Made by a program: the position numbers and the translations under genes
Notes under the pieces: model-generated
What the model saw: only the letters and a program-made list of their open reading frames with translations
What the model was told of the DNA's origin: nothing
The model's database searches: none
Shown: one piece after another, positions 27,001 through 34,902 of the stretch
Layout: each line of letters opens with the position of its first letter
Numbering within the stretch: the first letter of the stretch is position 1
Assembly (NCBI GenBank): GCA_030765125.1
Contig: JAVCDD010000366.1
Span: 1 to 52,957, forward strand
Source: Candidatus Hatepunaea meridiana
Lineage (GTDB): Bacteria > Electryoneota > AABM5-125-24 > Hatepunaeales > Hatepunaeaceae
Direction of reading: 5' to 3'
DNA: 52,957 bases

Positions 27001-30000
27001 TATCGGTGAATATGCGGCTGCGGTGACTGCTGGAATTATGACACTGGAAGATGCGGCGCGCCTGGTGGTGGCTCGAGGGAGACTTATGCACAGCGCACCT
27101 GGCGATGGAGCGATGGGCGTCGTTTTTGCCGATATTAAGGACGTAGAAAAGTGTGTCGAACCGTATCTTGACAGAATTTCAATTGCGGCGGTTAATGCGC
27201 CAAATACGGTAACCATTTCAGGCGAAAACTCAACGGTTGAAGAAATTCTGAACAACTACAAGGAAAAAGGTGTCAAGGTCCGGCAACTGACGGTATCACA
27301 CGCTTTCCATTCACCTCTTATGGATTCTATTCTGGATGAATTCCGTGAGGTTGCCGAAGACGTTGAGTATTCCCTTCCGACTATTCAATTCATGTCATGT
27401 TTGACCGGCAAGGAAGAGGAAGAGAAATTCGCTTCCGCTGAATACTGGACAGACCATATCAGACAACCGGTGCTCTTTCAAGCAGGCTTTCAAGCTTTGG
27501 AATCTGCCGGATATAAGCACTTCTTAGAGATTGGGGCGGATACAACCTTAAGCGGCTTGGGCAAGCGCTGCACTGAAAGTCTGGAAACGGTCATTTTGCC
27601 GTCTTTACGCAAGAAAGACCCTAATTGGCTTACACTATTAAAGACACTGGGAACCCTTTATACTGCCGGATTTAATCCTGATTGGCGAAAATTTGATGCG
27701 CCGTATAGCCGAAGGAAACTGGAACTTCCGACTTATGCATTTCAAGGCAAGACATACTGGATGGATTTCATGCCAAAACAGAAAGATACCGGAGTTTCAT
27801 CGGTAATAGGATCATCGAAGAAATTCCTTGGTGTTGAATTGTCATCTCCTGCATTAGAAAACACGCGGATTTTCCAGAATCGATTCTCAGGTAAAACTCA
27901 TCAATTCATCAGGGATCATGTGATTGCTGATTATATGATATTCCCGGGTGCGGGGATGCTCTCGCTCATTTATTCAGCTATAAAGGATACTTACGGATTG
28001 ACTTCAGGTGTCTTTAAGAACACCGGTTTCCTTAATATGATGAGATTCAACGATGACGAAGACGTCCGCGATACTCAAGTGATTCTCAAGAAAAACCACA
28101 ATGACATCGATATGCAATTCATAAGCAAGAACCCGGCAATACATCAGGAATGGTCGGTTAACCTTGAAGGGCATTTTCAATTGGATGACAGTAGTGAGGC
28201 TGCAGAACCGTTTGAATTGCTTGAGATTGACCCGAACATGACGCTTGAACCATTTGATCCAAGTAAAATGTATGATATGTTGAGAACTATTGATAGTAAT
28301 TTCGGTCCATCATTCCGTTTGATCGATGATTTTAATCTATCTCCTGACTTATCTCGATCACGGGTTGTATTAGGCGATAAACTGAATGACGGTGTGGAGT
28401 ATGACTTTTATCCCGGCGTAATCGATGGAGTAATTGTATCGATGTTCTTATTTGATATGATTATACAACCTGAAGTGTTCGAAATGTTTGTGAGGGATAG
28501 AAAGGTAGTTGTTCCGTATGCAATTGAAACTTTCCGGTTCTACCGGGAAGCTACACAAGAAGTGGTATGCGTATCCAGGTCTAAGCTCGAAGGCGACAGC
28601 CTTTTCGCTGATGCTGATATCTTTACACCGGATGGAGAATTAATATTTCAAATTCGAGGTCTATACGGAAGAGTCATCGAGACATCGTTTATCCAGAAAC
28701 CGGATCTGACTGAGGTAGCAAATTATCTTCACAAAGTGGCTTGGATAGAGACTCCTTATGAAGAGTCGGAAGAAATCCGGACGGAACAACAATGGATGCT
28801 TGTAAATCACGGGATTAACCAACTCTCCGAAAAAATAAAACTGTCTCTTGAGCAGGACAAGCATCAGGTTACATTAATCGAAAGCAACGAAATCCAGGAC
28901 AGGTTGACATCCGGCAAGTTCGACGGAATAGCCTATCTTGCAGCGACGCCAGATAGTGAAGACAACGGTGAAATACCAAATCAAGTTGATAATCTGCTTC
29001 ATGATGCTCTTGGCTTCGCTCAAGCGTTAATCGCTGCCGGTTATCAGGATCAGGTTTACTTTGTTACTCAGGGTGTGCATTCACTACATCCAGAGACTGA
29101 AGAACCGAACCTTATCGAGGCTCCTTTATGGGGCTTTGGTTTGACGCTTGAGAAAGAGTTCCCTGAACTTAATTGTATCTGTATAGATGTATCCCGTTCC
29201 CTTGACGATTCTGAGGTTCAGCAGCTTTGTAAGGATTTGGCGGACCCAGGCGTTCACGACCAAATTGCAATCAGAGGTTCGCAGCGAAGCGTTGCTAAGT
29301 TTGCCAATATAGAGCCCGAAGATAAAAAATCGCTGAAATCGCCTGCTATGTTGGAACAAGACCTGTTCCAAGAGGATGCTTCCTATATGATTACAGGTGG
29401 AACAGGTGGATTAGGACTGACATTGGTTGACTGGATGGTTGAAAAGGGAGCCGGAAAAATCATTCTGACCGATATTAAGAATGAAGATGATATCGATTTA
29501 GATTTGAAAGAGCTTGCAAAAGGTGAAAAAACAGAAATCATTTACATCCGTTGTAATGTTTCCGATGAAGGTGAGGTGAAGGATTTATTTGAGCAAATCA
29601 AATCCGTTAATCCGCCTCTAAAGGGTGTTTTCCACCTCGCAGGTGTGGTAGACGACGGTGTGATTCAGGAGCAGACGATGGAAAAATTCCGGAGGGTGCT
29701 TGCCCCTAAAGCCAACGGAGCATTCTATCTTCACCAGGCAACAGAAGCAATGGATCTGGATTATTTTGTAATGTTCTCCTCCATAGCTTCAGTAATGGGG
29801 AGCCCCGGACAAGCCAATTACAGTTCCGCCAACCGTTTTCTCGATTCGCTGGCTGAATATCGTCGTCAAAAAGAGCTTCCCGCCATTAGTGTCAATTGGG
29901 GTCCCTGGAAAGACGTCGGTATGGCGGTTGTTTCAGATAAACGCGGCAAACGTATAGAAGAGATGGGAGTATCAAGTTTGTCCGCTTATGCGAGCACTAC

Positions 30001-30535
30001 GGTGTTGGAAAAAATTCTTATGGATAACTTGAACGGGGTTACGGTTACCAGCATTAATTGGCAAAAATATATCCAAATACTAAACGAAAAAGAGAAACAG
30101 GGGTTTTACAGTAATTTCCAACAGATTATTCAAGAATCAGATCATCAGGAAAAGGAAGCAAAATCCGACTATCGTCTTAAGGAAATACTTGTCGATACAT
30201 TGCCTAAACTACGGCATTCGGTTCTTACGGAAAACGTTATTCAAATAGCTTCCGACGTCATTGGATACGCCGATGAGGACGGTCTGGAAGACGATCAACC
30301 TCTAACAGATCAGGGCTTCGATTCACTTTCAGCAGTTGAACTACGCAATCAATTGGGACAAGCAATCGGAACTTCGCTGCCGGTTTCTTTACTCTTCGAT
30401 TATCCTACAGTACAGAAAATCACCGATTTTCTATTAAATGACGTGTTAAAATTTGAGGATAGCCCAGAAGAACCTGATATGGTGAGTGAAACGGAAATAC
30501 TGGATAATATTGAACAACTTATTAAGGGGCAGTGA
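24023..30535 (+). CDS. PKS-1, modular polyketide synthase AT-KS-AT-DH-KR-ACP
   Basis: Type I polyketide synthase of 2170 residues. AAGGA at 24010-24014 fixes the start; the frame extends upstream only through a repeat. Order: AT1 (about 15-335, GHSGGE with Ser108, His211), KS (about 370-805, Cys545, His680, His720), AT2 (about 899-1215, GHSIGE with Ser993, HAFH 1093-1096, the malonyl-CoA signature), DH (about 1270-1553, His1299, Asp1468), KR (about 1775-2020, TGGTGGLG, Ser1920, Tyr1933, VDD motif of B-type reductases), ACP (Ser2101). It should extend an acyl starter with malonyl-CoA and reduce it to a hydroxy or enoyl chain. DH has HVIADYMIFP instead of HxxxGxxxxP and Val1472 where Q or H is usual, so dehydration is uncertain. 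AT1 stands before the KS without a loading ACP. The C-terminal helix ETEILDNIEQLIKGQ looks like a docking element. Confidence 0.93.
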   Translation: MKVSNKVKQPIKNQGLVFIFPGLAPQWAKMGMELYKTEPLYREVLEDFDNRFAKYSGWSVIDEIKREEADSKLAEGKYGWTCTVAVQISLLELLKHRGFKPDAVVGHSGGEIVAAYAARVIDMDDVFKLVFGYQHLITSIEGQGILAHIAAEAPVVSELIEKGNFDAAIIGDNSPKSTLIAGIEKDIQKITGIFTEREVFNRIINSEVPFHTRFVAPHQELLYEYFEGIKPKETDIDIYSMVYGKKKEAFSMSRYYWVTAPRETVLFHQAVRSAILDGYRNFVEISPHPILLFFIEETLESIKTTDYKVVPCLIRENNDVDCFEECVTDLQNIKDAKIEKKVPVKTVAVTTPKSITDYSSDITDKEDHHEPIAVIGLSCRFPGGGNSPEEFWKFLMDYGDSNIEVPLERWDMSKYYSPNPEEPGKSITNAAHFLKGIDVHKFDAAFFSITPKEALSLDPMQKWLLEVAWEAMENAAIPPSDLMGENVGVFLGQSGDDNKGRHLETADLMNIDNYTASGSLLSSAGGRMSYVYGFTGPNISVDTACSSALVALHLSINALRNRECDMAFTAGANAIFRPNGFVAFSKLGAMSPDGKCKTFDESADGFGRGEGCGVVILKRLSDALRDKDNIRAVIEGSALNQDGDSPSFTSPSESAQEEIVRKALRNAGLKPSDIDYVEAHGTGTSVGDVFELNGLNNVFCGGNGRGEKLTVGSVKSNIGHLEGSAAMPSIIKVILSLKNETIPPNIHFNNPNPGFNWDEGCIQVPTKAKPWRRGERKRYAGVSAYGFSGTNGNVVFGEAPVVTYEENSVDRPLHLLTISAREAKALEQLTSKYVQYLENNPSVNIGDFCYTAGSGRDHFNHRLCVSGQTIDDFKKHLNEFQEKGSSRQILTGKSKSKKSPLVFLYSGQGSQYSGMTQQLYDTYKPFRDSLDKVDRIIQPYLDISLVELFFDSSQKELINRTDITQPAIFAVQCALTELWKFWGIVPDAVAGHSIGEYAAAVTAGIMTLEDAARLVVARGRLMHSAPGDGAMGVVFADIKDVEKCVEPYLDRISIAAVNAPNTVTISGENSTVEEILNNYKEKGVKVRQLTVSHAFHSPLMDSILDEFREVAEDVEYSLPTIQFMSCLTGKEEEEKFASAEYWTDHIRQPVLFQAGFQALESAGYKHFLEIGADTTLSGLGKRCTESLETVILPSLRKKDPNWLTLLKTLGTLYTAGFNPDWRKFDAPYSRRKLELPTYAFQGKTYWMDFMPKQKDTGVSSVIGSSKKFLGVELSSPALENTRIFQNRFSGKTHQFIRDHVIADYMIFPGAGMLSLIYSAIKDTYGLTSGVFKNTGFLNMMRFNDDEDVRDTQVILKKNHNDIDMQFISKNPAIHQEWSVNLEGHFQLDDSSEAAEPFELLEIDPNMTLEPFDPSKMYDMLRTIDSNFGPSFRLIDDFNLSPDLSRSRVVLGDKLNDGVEYDFYPGVIDGVIVSMFLFDMIIQPEVFEMFVRDRKVVVPYAIETFRFYREATQEVVCVSRSKLEGDSLFADADIFTPDGELIFQIRGLYGRVIETSFIQKPDLTEVANYLHKVAWIETPYEESEEIRTEQQWMLVNHGINQLSEKIKLSLEQDKHQVTLIESNEIQDRLTSGKFDGIAYLAATPDSEDNGEIPNQVDNLLHDALGFAQALIAAGYQDQVYFVTQGVHSLHPETEEPNLIEAPLWGFGLTLEKEFPELNCICIDVSRSLDDSEVQQLCKDLADPGVHDQIAIRGSQRSVAKFANIEPEDKKSLKSPAMLEQDLFQEDASYMITGGTGGLGLTLVDWMVEKGAGKIILTDIKNEDDIDLDLKELAKGEKTEIIYIRCNVSDEGEVKDLFEQIKSVNPPLKGVFHLAGVVDDGVIQEQTMEKFRRVLAPKANGAFYLHQATEAMDLDYFVMFSSIASVMGSPGQANYSSANRFLDSLAEYRRQKELPAISVNWGPWKDVGMAVVSDKRGKRIEEMGVSSLSAYASTTVLEKILMDNLNGVTVTSINWQKYIQILNEKEKQGFYSNFQQIIQESDHQEKEAKSDYRLKEILVDTLPKLRHSVLTENVIQIASDVIGYADEDGLEDDQPLTDQGFDSLSAVELRNQLGQAIGTSLPVSLLFDYPTVQKITDFLLNDVLKFEDSPEEPDMVSETEILDNIEQLIKGQ

Positions 30536-30866
30536 AAACCCCAAAGGGATTAAATATGAATAGTCGTAGGTGAAACCTACGGAGGTGTAACAACCCAAAC
30601 CACCTAACCCTGAAAGGGTTAAACAATCTGTTTCATCCGGATTATTCTTGTTCGACCCCTTCGGGGTCGAGGGCATTACCGACAATGTCTCCGTAGGTTT
30701 CACCTGTGGCTATTTACCTTATTCCCCTTCGTGGAATTGTTTTACGTTTCCGCAATGTTTCAATCCTACCAAGACGGGAGTAACCTGATTCGTTTGAAAT
30801 ATTAGATCAAACAGTTTATATTACCTTGAAGACTTTAAAACAACCAGATTAACAGAGGATTAAAAA
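30536..30866. repeat. intergenic repeat block of 331 bases
   Basis: It holds an inverted pair GAATAGTCGTAGGTGAAACC (30558) / complement (to 30715) enclosing smaller hairpins: AACCCTGAAAGGGTT and TTCGACCCCTTCGGGGTCGA. It belongs to the CATTCCCTTCGGGAATG block family. It may end PKS-1 transcription. No gene is seen. Confidence 0.65.
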
Positions 30867-31160
30867 ATGAACGATTTACAAAATCGGATGAATGCGAGAC
30901 TAAACAATGCATTAACTTCGTTAATACAAAAAGAAAAGGTACCAGACATATACCTTGTTAAGATTAAAAAAGCTTCAGAATTCTTTGAAGAAGGCGAATC
31001 AATAAAAGCTGAACTCCTTGAAGTAAAAGAAGACCATATTGTTATAGGAGATATGTTCGGTAATACCGAGGAATTGTCTTTTGAGAAAATTACACATTGG
31101 GGATATTCAGTAGATGATCCAATTATGCACCTAATTCTACTTAATAAGGCAACACCATAA
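30867..31160 (+). CDS. small hypothetical protein
   Basis: 97 residues, soluble, no signal peptide. AGAGGA lies eight bases before the ATG. Sequence features are an N-terminal helix followed by about 50 residues of beta-rich sequence (EGESIKAELLEVKEDHIVIG) that looks like a small barrel or Sm-like fold, but I do not recognise the family. An antisense open frame of 128 codons covers the same bases and is not supported. It is the first of a short run of same-strand genes leading to the TPR-CHAT protein. Confidence 0.6.
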   Translation: MNDLQNRMNARLNNALTSLIQKEKVPDIYLVKIKKASEFFEEGESIKAELLEVKEDHIVIGDMFGNTEELSFEKITHWGYSVDDPIMHLILLNKATP

Positions 31161-31234
31161 GGAAACAAGGATACTCCTTTCTCAAACAATAACGTAACAT
31201 AATAGCAACACAACATTAGAAAAAAGAGGTCAAA

Positions 31235-31285
31235 ATGTCTAAACACACCATTTTACTTCTTCTTTTTTCTTTGCTGCATAGATGA
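31235..31285 (+). pseudogene. orphan leader, remnant duplicate of the TPR-CHAT gene start
   Basis: An AAAAAGAGG ribosome-binding site and an ATG open a 16-codon frame, MSKHTILLLLFSLLHR, then TGA. Both the upstream bases and the coding start closely match those of the gene at 31865 (MSKYTILILFIFF with AAAAGAGG upstream). This looks like the preserved 5' end of a lost paralogue, deleted before the small zinc-ribbon gene. Confidence 0.6.
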
Positions 31286-31304
31286 TTGGTGGATTATACC
31301 TATA

Positions 31305-31709
31305 ATGATTACTTACAGATGTCCTTATTGCCAATGTCAGTTTTCCGAGAGTGAAATAGCTGAAGTGCACTTCACAAAGTTGTGTCCACGTTGCGACGGT
31401 CTAGTCGAGATAAACGCGCATGAAGCCTTGGGACAGTCGCGGATAGCGTACTTTATAGCCCTCATATTCCTCGGAATATTTGTAATTGGTGTCTTTAGTT
31501 TTCTTGGTTTTCTTGGGTTTGACATCGAAAACTTTGACAAGCTCAATGCATTAGAACACAATAATTTGCGTTATTATGTAGTACTAATAGCTCTGGTTTT
31601 GGTAATCTGTATCCCTTGTTTTGCGGTTTTGCTACTTGTACGAAAACGCTACATAAGAATTCGACTTCACATCGCTTACTGCAAGCTGAAGAAAACGGGG
31701 AAGGTTTAG
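31305..31709 (+). CDS. zinc-ribbon membrane protein
   Basis: 134 residues. A four-cysteine zinc ribbon at the N-terminus (CPYC at about 6-9, CPRC at about 27-30) is followed by two membrane helices (about 48-70 and 90-112) and a basic cytoplasmic tail. Such small proteins are widespread and mostly uncharacterised. The ribosome-binding site is weak (GGTGG about 14 bases upstream). Confidence 0.65.
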   Translation: MITYRCPYCQCQFSESEIAEVHFTKLCPRCDGLVEINAHEALGQSRIAYFIALIFLGIFVIGVFSFLGFLGFDIENFDKLNALEHNNLRYYVVLIALVLVICIPCFAVLLLVRKRYIRIRLHIAYCKLKKTGKV

Positions 31710-31864
31710 TGATAAATAATAAGGTATTGAAGTCGGACTAGCAAAAGAGGGCAACTATATCATTAGCCATGTAGTTTGACCTCTACAATGCTGTATATTC
31801 CTGATTATCTCCGGATTCGGGGATTTCGTTATAATTAGTTAGTCTTCATAGAAAAGAGGATAAC

Positions 31865-34732
31865 ATGTCAAAATACACAATTTTAATTCTTTTTATTTTC
31901 TTTACCGCTAATACGTCTTTAAGCCAAACTGCCGATGACTATTACAATTTAGCTAAACATGCACAAAAAGAATACCGATACGATGATGCGATAAAATACT
32001 TCCAACTTGCTGGTGATTTATTTATAAAGGTAGGAAGAAAAGATTATTATGCAACAATGCTAAACGAGATCGGTGTAATGTATAAAACCTTGGGGCAATA
32101 TGATAAGGCAATTGAGTATTTCACCAAAGTGCTGGCTATAGATGAAGAACTTGGTATGAAAGAAGGTATTGCAACAACATTGAACAACATCGGACTGGTG
32201 TATCAAACATGGGGACAATATGATAGAGCAATTAAGCATTACACCAAAGCGCTGGCTATAGCTAAAGAACTTGGACAACAAGGAAGTGTTGCAACTTTAT
32301 TAAACAACATAGGGATGATAAATAAAGCGTGGGGAAAATATGATAAGGCGGTTGAGCATTTCTCTAAAGCGCTTGTTATTTTTAAAGAACACGGACAACA
32401 AGGAAGTGTTGCAACTTTACTTAACAACATCGGGACGGTGTATTATCTCTGGGGACAACATGATAAGGCAAATGAATATTACACCAAAGCACTCGTTATT
32501 AATAAAGAACTTGGTAAAAAAGACGGAATTGCTGTTTCATTGAACAACATCGGAAGTGTGTATAAAGATAGGGGACAGTACAAAAAGGCGATCGAGAATT
32601 ACACCGAAGCACTGTCGGTTCATAAAGAAATCAGACAACAGGAAGGTATTGCTACAGATCTGAACAATATCGGGAGTGTGTATCAAGTTTGGGGACAATA
32701 CGATAAGGCATTTGAGTATCTCACCAAAGCGCAAGCTATTAATGAAAAGCTTGGGAGAATGGACCAGCTTGCTATTCAATTGAACAACATCGGATTTATA
32801 TATCAAACCTGGGGACAATATGATAAGGCGATTGAGCATTACACCAGAGCACTGGCTATTAATGAAAAACTTGGTAAAAAAGACGGTATTGCATTTCTAT
32901 TGAACAACATTGGTTTTATATATCAAACCTTGGGACAATATAGTAAGGCAATTGAGTATTACAACAAAGCACTTACTATTGCTGAAGAGCTTGGTCAGAA
33001 AGAAGGCATTGCTACCTCATTGAACAATATCGGGCTGGTGTATCAAGCCTGGGAACAATACGATAATGCACTGGAGCATTTCATCAAAGCACATGCTATT
33101 GCTGAAGAACTTGGTAAAAAGGAAGGTATTGCAACAGATATGAACAACATCGGAGTTGTTTACGCTGATTTGAAAGAATATACAAAAGCAGGAGAGTATT
33201 TAAGAAAATCCATTGCAATTAAAGAAGAATTAAGGCTAACCGCTACCGGATCAATTCGCCGTGATTATCTTGCCTCACAACTTTATACTTATCAATTTCT
33301 TGTATCAACATACATAAGAGATAACAAACCAGATTTGGCATTTAATACAGTAGAGCTTTCTTCAACCAAGTACCTTTTAGAACAAATGGGAGAAAGGTTG
33401 AATGAAAAGGATATTCGATTCGGGGGTGTTGAAAACTACCGGAAAAAATTAAATAACAATACCGCGATTATAAATTATGCAAATATAAATACATGGATGG
33501 GAACCGAACAGATCGTTGTGGATAGAAATAATATTTTCGCAGTTGAAGTTGAGCCGGATAATTTAATCTCAAACATCAATAGCAGATATACAGATGTAAT
33601 ATCAAATGCCTTTGAGAATTTAAGGGGTATGAAAAGAATAACAAAAAGTGAAGATGAAAAGATGATTAAAAAAGAGGAGAACGCTGATTTTGATAAAATA
33701 ATAAATTATTACCGCTTATTGCTTTCAAAGCCGCGCCTCACATCAAAAGAAAGAGAAACTGTCAAATATATCGGTAAAGAGCTTTACAAATTCCTCTTTG
33801 GCAGTATTGAAGCACATCTCAATGGAAAAGATGAATTGATTATCATCCCTGACGGTGTTTTATCCTTCCTGCCATTCGAGACTTTAATTATGCCTGACGG
33901 TAGATATTTGATTGAAAAGTATCATATAAAATATACGCAGTCTTTGGCTGTATCAGAAATCATAGCCAGGAGAAACTACAGTCAAGACCGAAAACCGATG
34001 CTTGCGTTTGGCGGGGCGGTATATGATGAGATGTCATATCAGGCGGATATTGTCAAATCTGAAAAACAGTTGGAATACCTGACGAACGAAACATTATTGG
34101 CTCTCAATAGAGGTCAAAGCGCAAGAGGCGCTTATTCAAGTCTTGGATTTGAAGAATGGAAAAACCTGCCTGGCACCTTAACGGAAGTAAACGCCATCAA
34201 GGAATTAATAAACGGGTCGGATATTTATACTGGGAAATCCGTAGATGAATCAAAAGTAAAGTCCTTATCGAGGGAAGGCGTAATGAAGAGATATAAAGTC
34301 CTTCACTTTGCAACGCATGGTCTGGTTGTGCCTGAAATACCGGAGTTATCGGCAATAGTGCTTTCGCTGTCAAAACAGGAAGGCAGCGAAGACGGGTATT
34401 TGACAATGAAGGAGATAGCCGGACTTGATATTAACGCTGATTTTGTGAACCTTTCCGCTTGTGAGACAGGTTTGGGTAAGATATACGGCGGAGAGGGCGT
34501 AGTAGGATTAACCCAGAGTTTTTTGGTAGCCGGCGCAAATGGTCTTTCGGTATCACTCTGGCAGGTCTCGGATGAATCCACAATGAAATTTATGATCGGG
34601 GTTTACAAGCTTGTACAGGAAAAAGGGATCGGTTATGATAAAGCGATTACAGAGATGAAGAGAGCGTTTTTGGAGATAGAAAGCTATTCCAGTCCGTTTT
34701 ACTGGGCGCCGTTTGTGTATTATGGGGAATAG
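31865..34732 (+). CDS. secreted TPR-repeat protein with CHAT protease domain
   Basis: 955 residues. A signal peptide (about 1-20, cleavage after TSLSQ) is followed by about ten near-identical 40-residue tetratricopeptide repeats (LNNIGxVYxxWGQYDKAIEH), of the kinesin-light-chain type, to about residue 465. A helical linker leads to a CHAT domain (about 640-955), a caspase-like cysteine protease fold. Its catalytic dyad is intact: His818 in HFATHG and Cys866 in LSACETG. The ribosome-binding site is AAAAGAGG. CHAT-TPR proteins act in programmed proteolysis, defence or signalling; this one is exported, so its substrate should be periplasmic or extracellular. It lies between the two PKS genes on the same strand. 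It may be a bystander or a processing or self-protection factor. Confidence 0.88.
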   Translation: MSKYTILILFIFFTANTSLSQTADDYYNLAKHAQKEYRYDDAIKYFQLAGDLFIKVGRKDYYATMLNEIGVMYKTLGQYDKAIEYFTKVLAIDEELGMKEGIATTLNNIGLVYQTWGQYDRAIKHYTKALAIAKELGQQGSVATLLNNIGMINKAWGKYDKAVEHFSKALVIFKEHGQQGSVATLLNNIGTVYYLWGQHDKANEYYTKALVINKELGKKDGIAVSLNNIGSVYKDRGQYKKAIENYTEALSVHKEIRQQEGIATDLNNIGSVYQVWGQYDKAFEYLTKAQAINEKLGRMDQLAIQLNNIGFIYQTWGQYDKAIEHYTRALAINEKLGKKDGIAFLLNNIGFIYQTLGQYSKAIEYYNKALTIAEELGQKEGIATSLNNIGLVYQAWEQYDNALEHFIKAHAIAEELGKKEGIATDMNNIGVVYADLKEYTKAGEYLRKSIAIKEELRLTATGSIRRDYLASQLYTYQFLVSTYIRDNKPDLAFNTVELSSTKYLLEQMGERLNEKDIRFGGVENYRKKLNNNTAIINYANINTWMGTEQIVVDRNNIFAVEVEPDNLISNINSRYTDVISNAFENLRGMKRITKSEDEKMIKKEENADFDKIINYYRLLLSKPRLTSKERETVKYIGKELYKFLFGSIEAHLNGKDELIIIPDGVLSFLPFETLIMPDGRYLIEKYHIKYTQSLAVSEIIARRNYSQDRKPMLAFGGAVYDEMSYQADIVKSEKQLEYLTNETLLALNRGQSARGAYSSLGFEEWKNLPGTLTEVNAIKELINGSDIYTGKSVDESKVKSLSREGVMKRYKVLHFATHGLVVPEIPELSAIVLSLSKQEGSEDGYLTMKEIAGLDINADFVNLSACETGLGKIYGGEGVVGLTQSFLVAGANGLSVSLWQVSDESTMKFMIGVYKLVQEKGIGYDKAITEMKRAFLEIESYSSPFYWAPFVYYGE
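32065..33264 (+). repeat. tandem 120-bp repeats encoding TPR units
   Basis: Ten units with an exact 120-base period, each built around AACAACATCGG and TGGGGACAATATGATAAGGC. High similarity between units at the DNA level suggests recent expansion by recombination; copy number may vary between strains. Confidence 0.9.
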
Positions 34733-34735
34733 TGG

Positions 34736-34880
34736 ATTTTCACCACGAAGAACACTAAGACACGAAGGTTTATTTTCGTGTTCTATTTGCTTTAGTCTCG
34801 CAGCCCGGATTCTCCGAATGCGAGAAACCCATTTCCCGATCACTCTTTGTTCTCTGCGATCTCCGCGGTAAAAAAATTTC
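34736..34880. repeat. CACGAAGACACGAAGG-type intergenic repeat
   Basis: CACCACGAAGAACACTAAGA at the left and CTCTGCGATCTCCGCGGTAA at the right are the two ends of a dispersed intergenic repeat type seen in many environmental bacterial genomes. It fills the gap between the TPR-CHAT gene and the hybrid synthase. Confidence 0.45.
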
Positions 34881-34902
34881 TTAATATTTAAACAATCAAG
34901 CA

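Noticed and set aside
30860-31246. 128-codon open frame on the minus strand
   Set aside because: It covers the 97-residue plus-strand gene, which has a good ribosome-binding site; the antisense frame has no recognisable features.
32065-33264. CRISPR-like regular repeats
   Set aside because: The period is 120 bases with no unique spacers, and it codes for TPR units.
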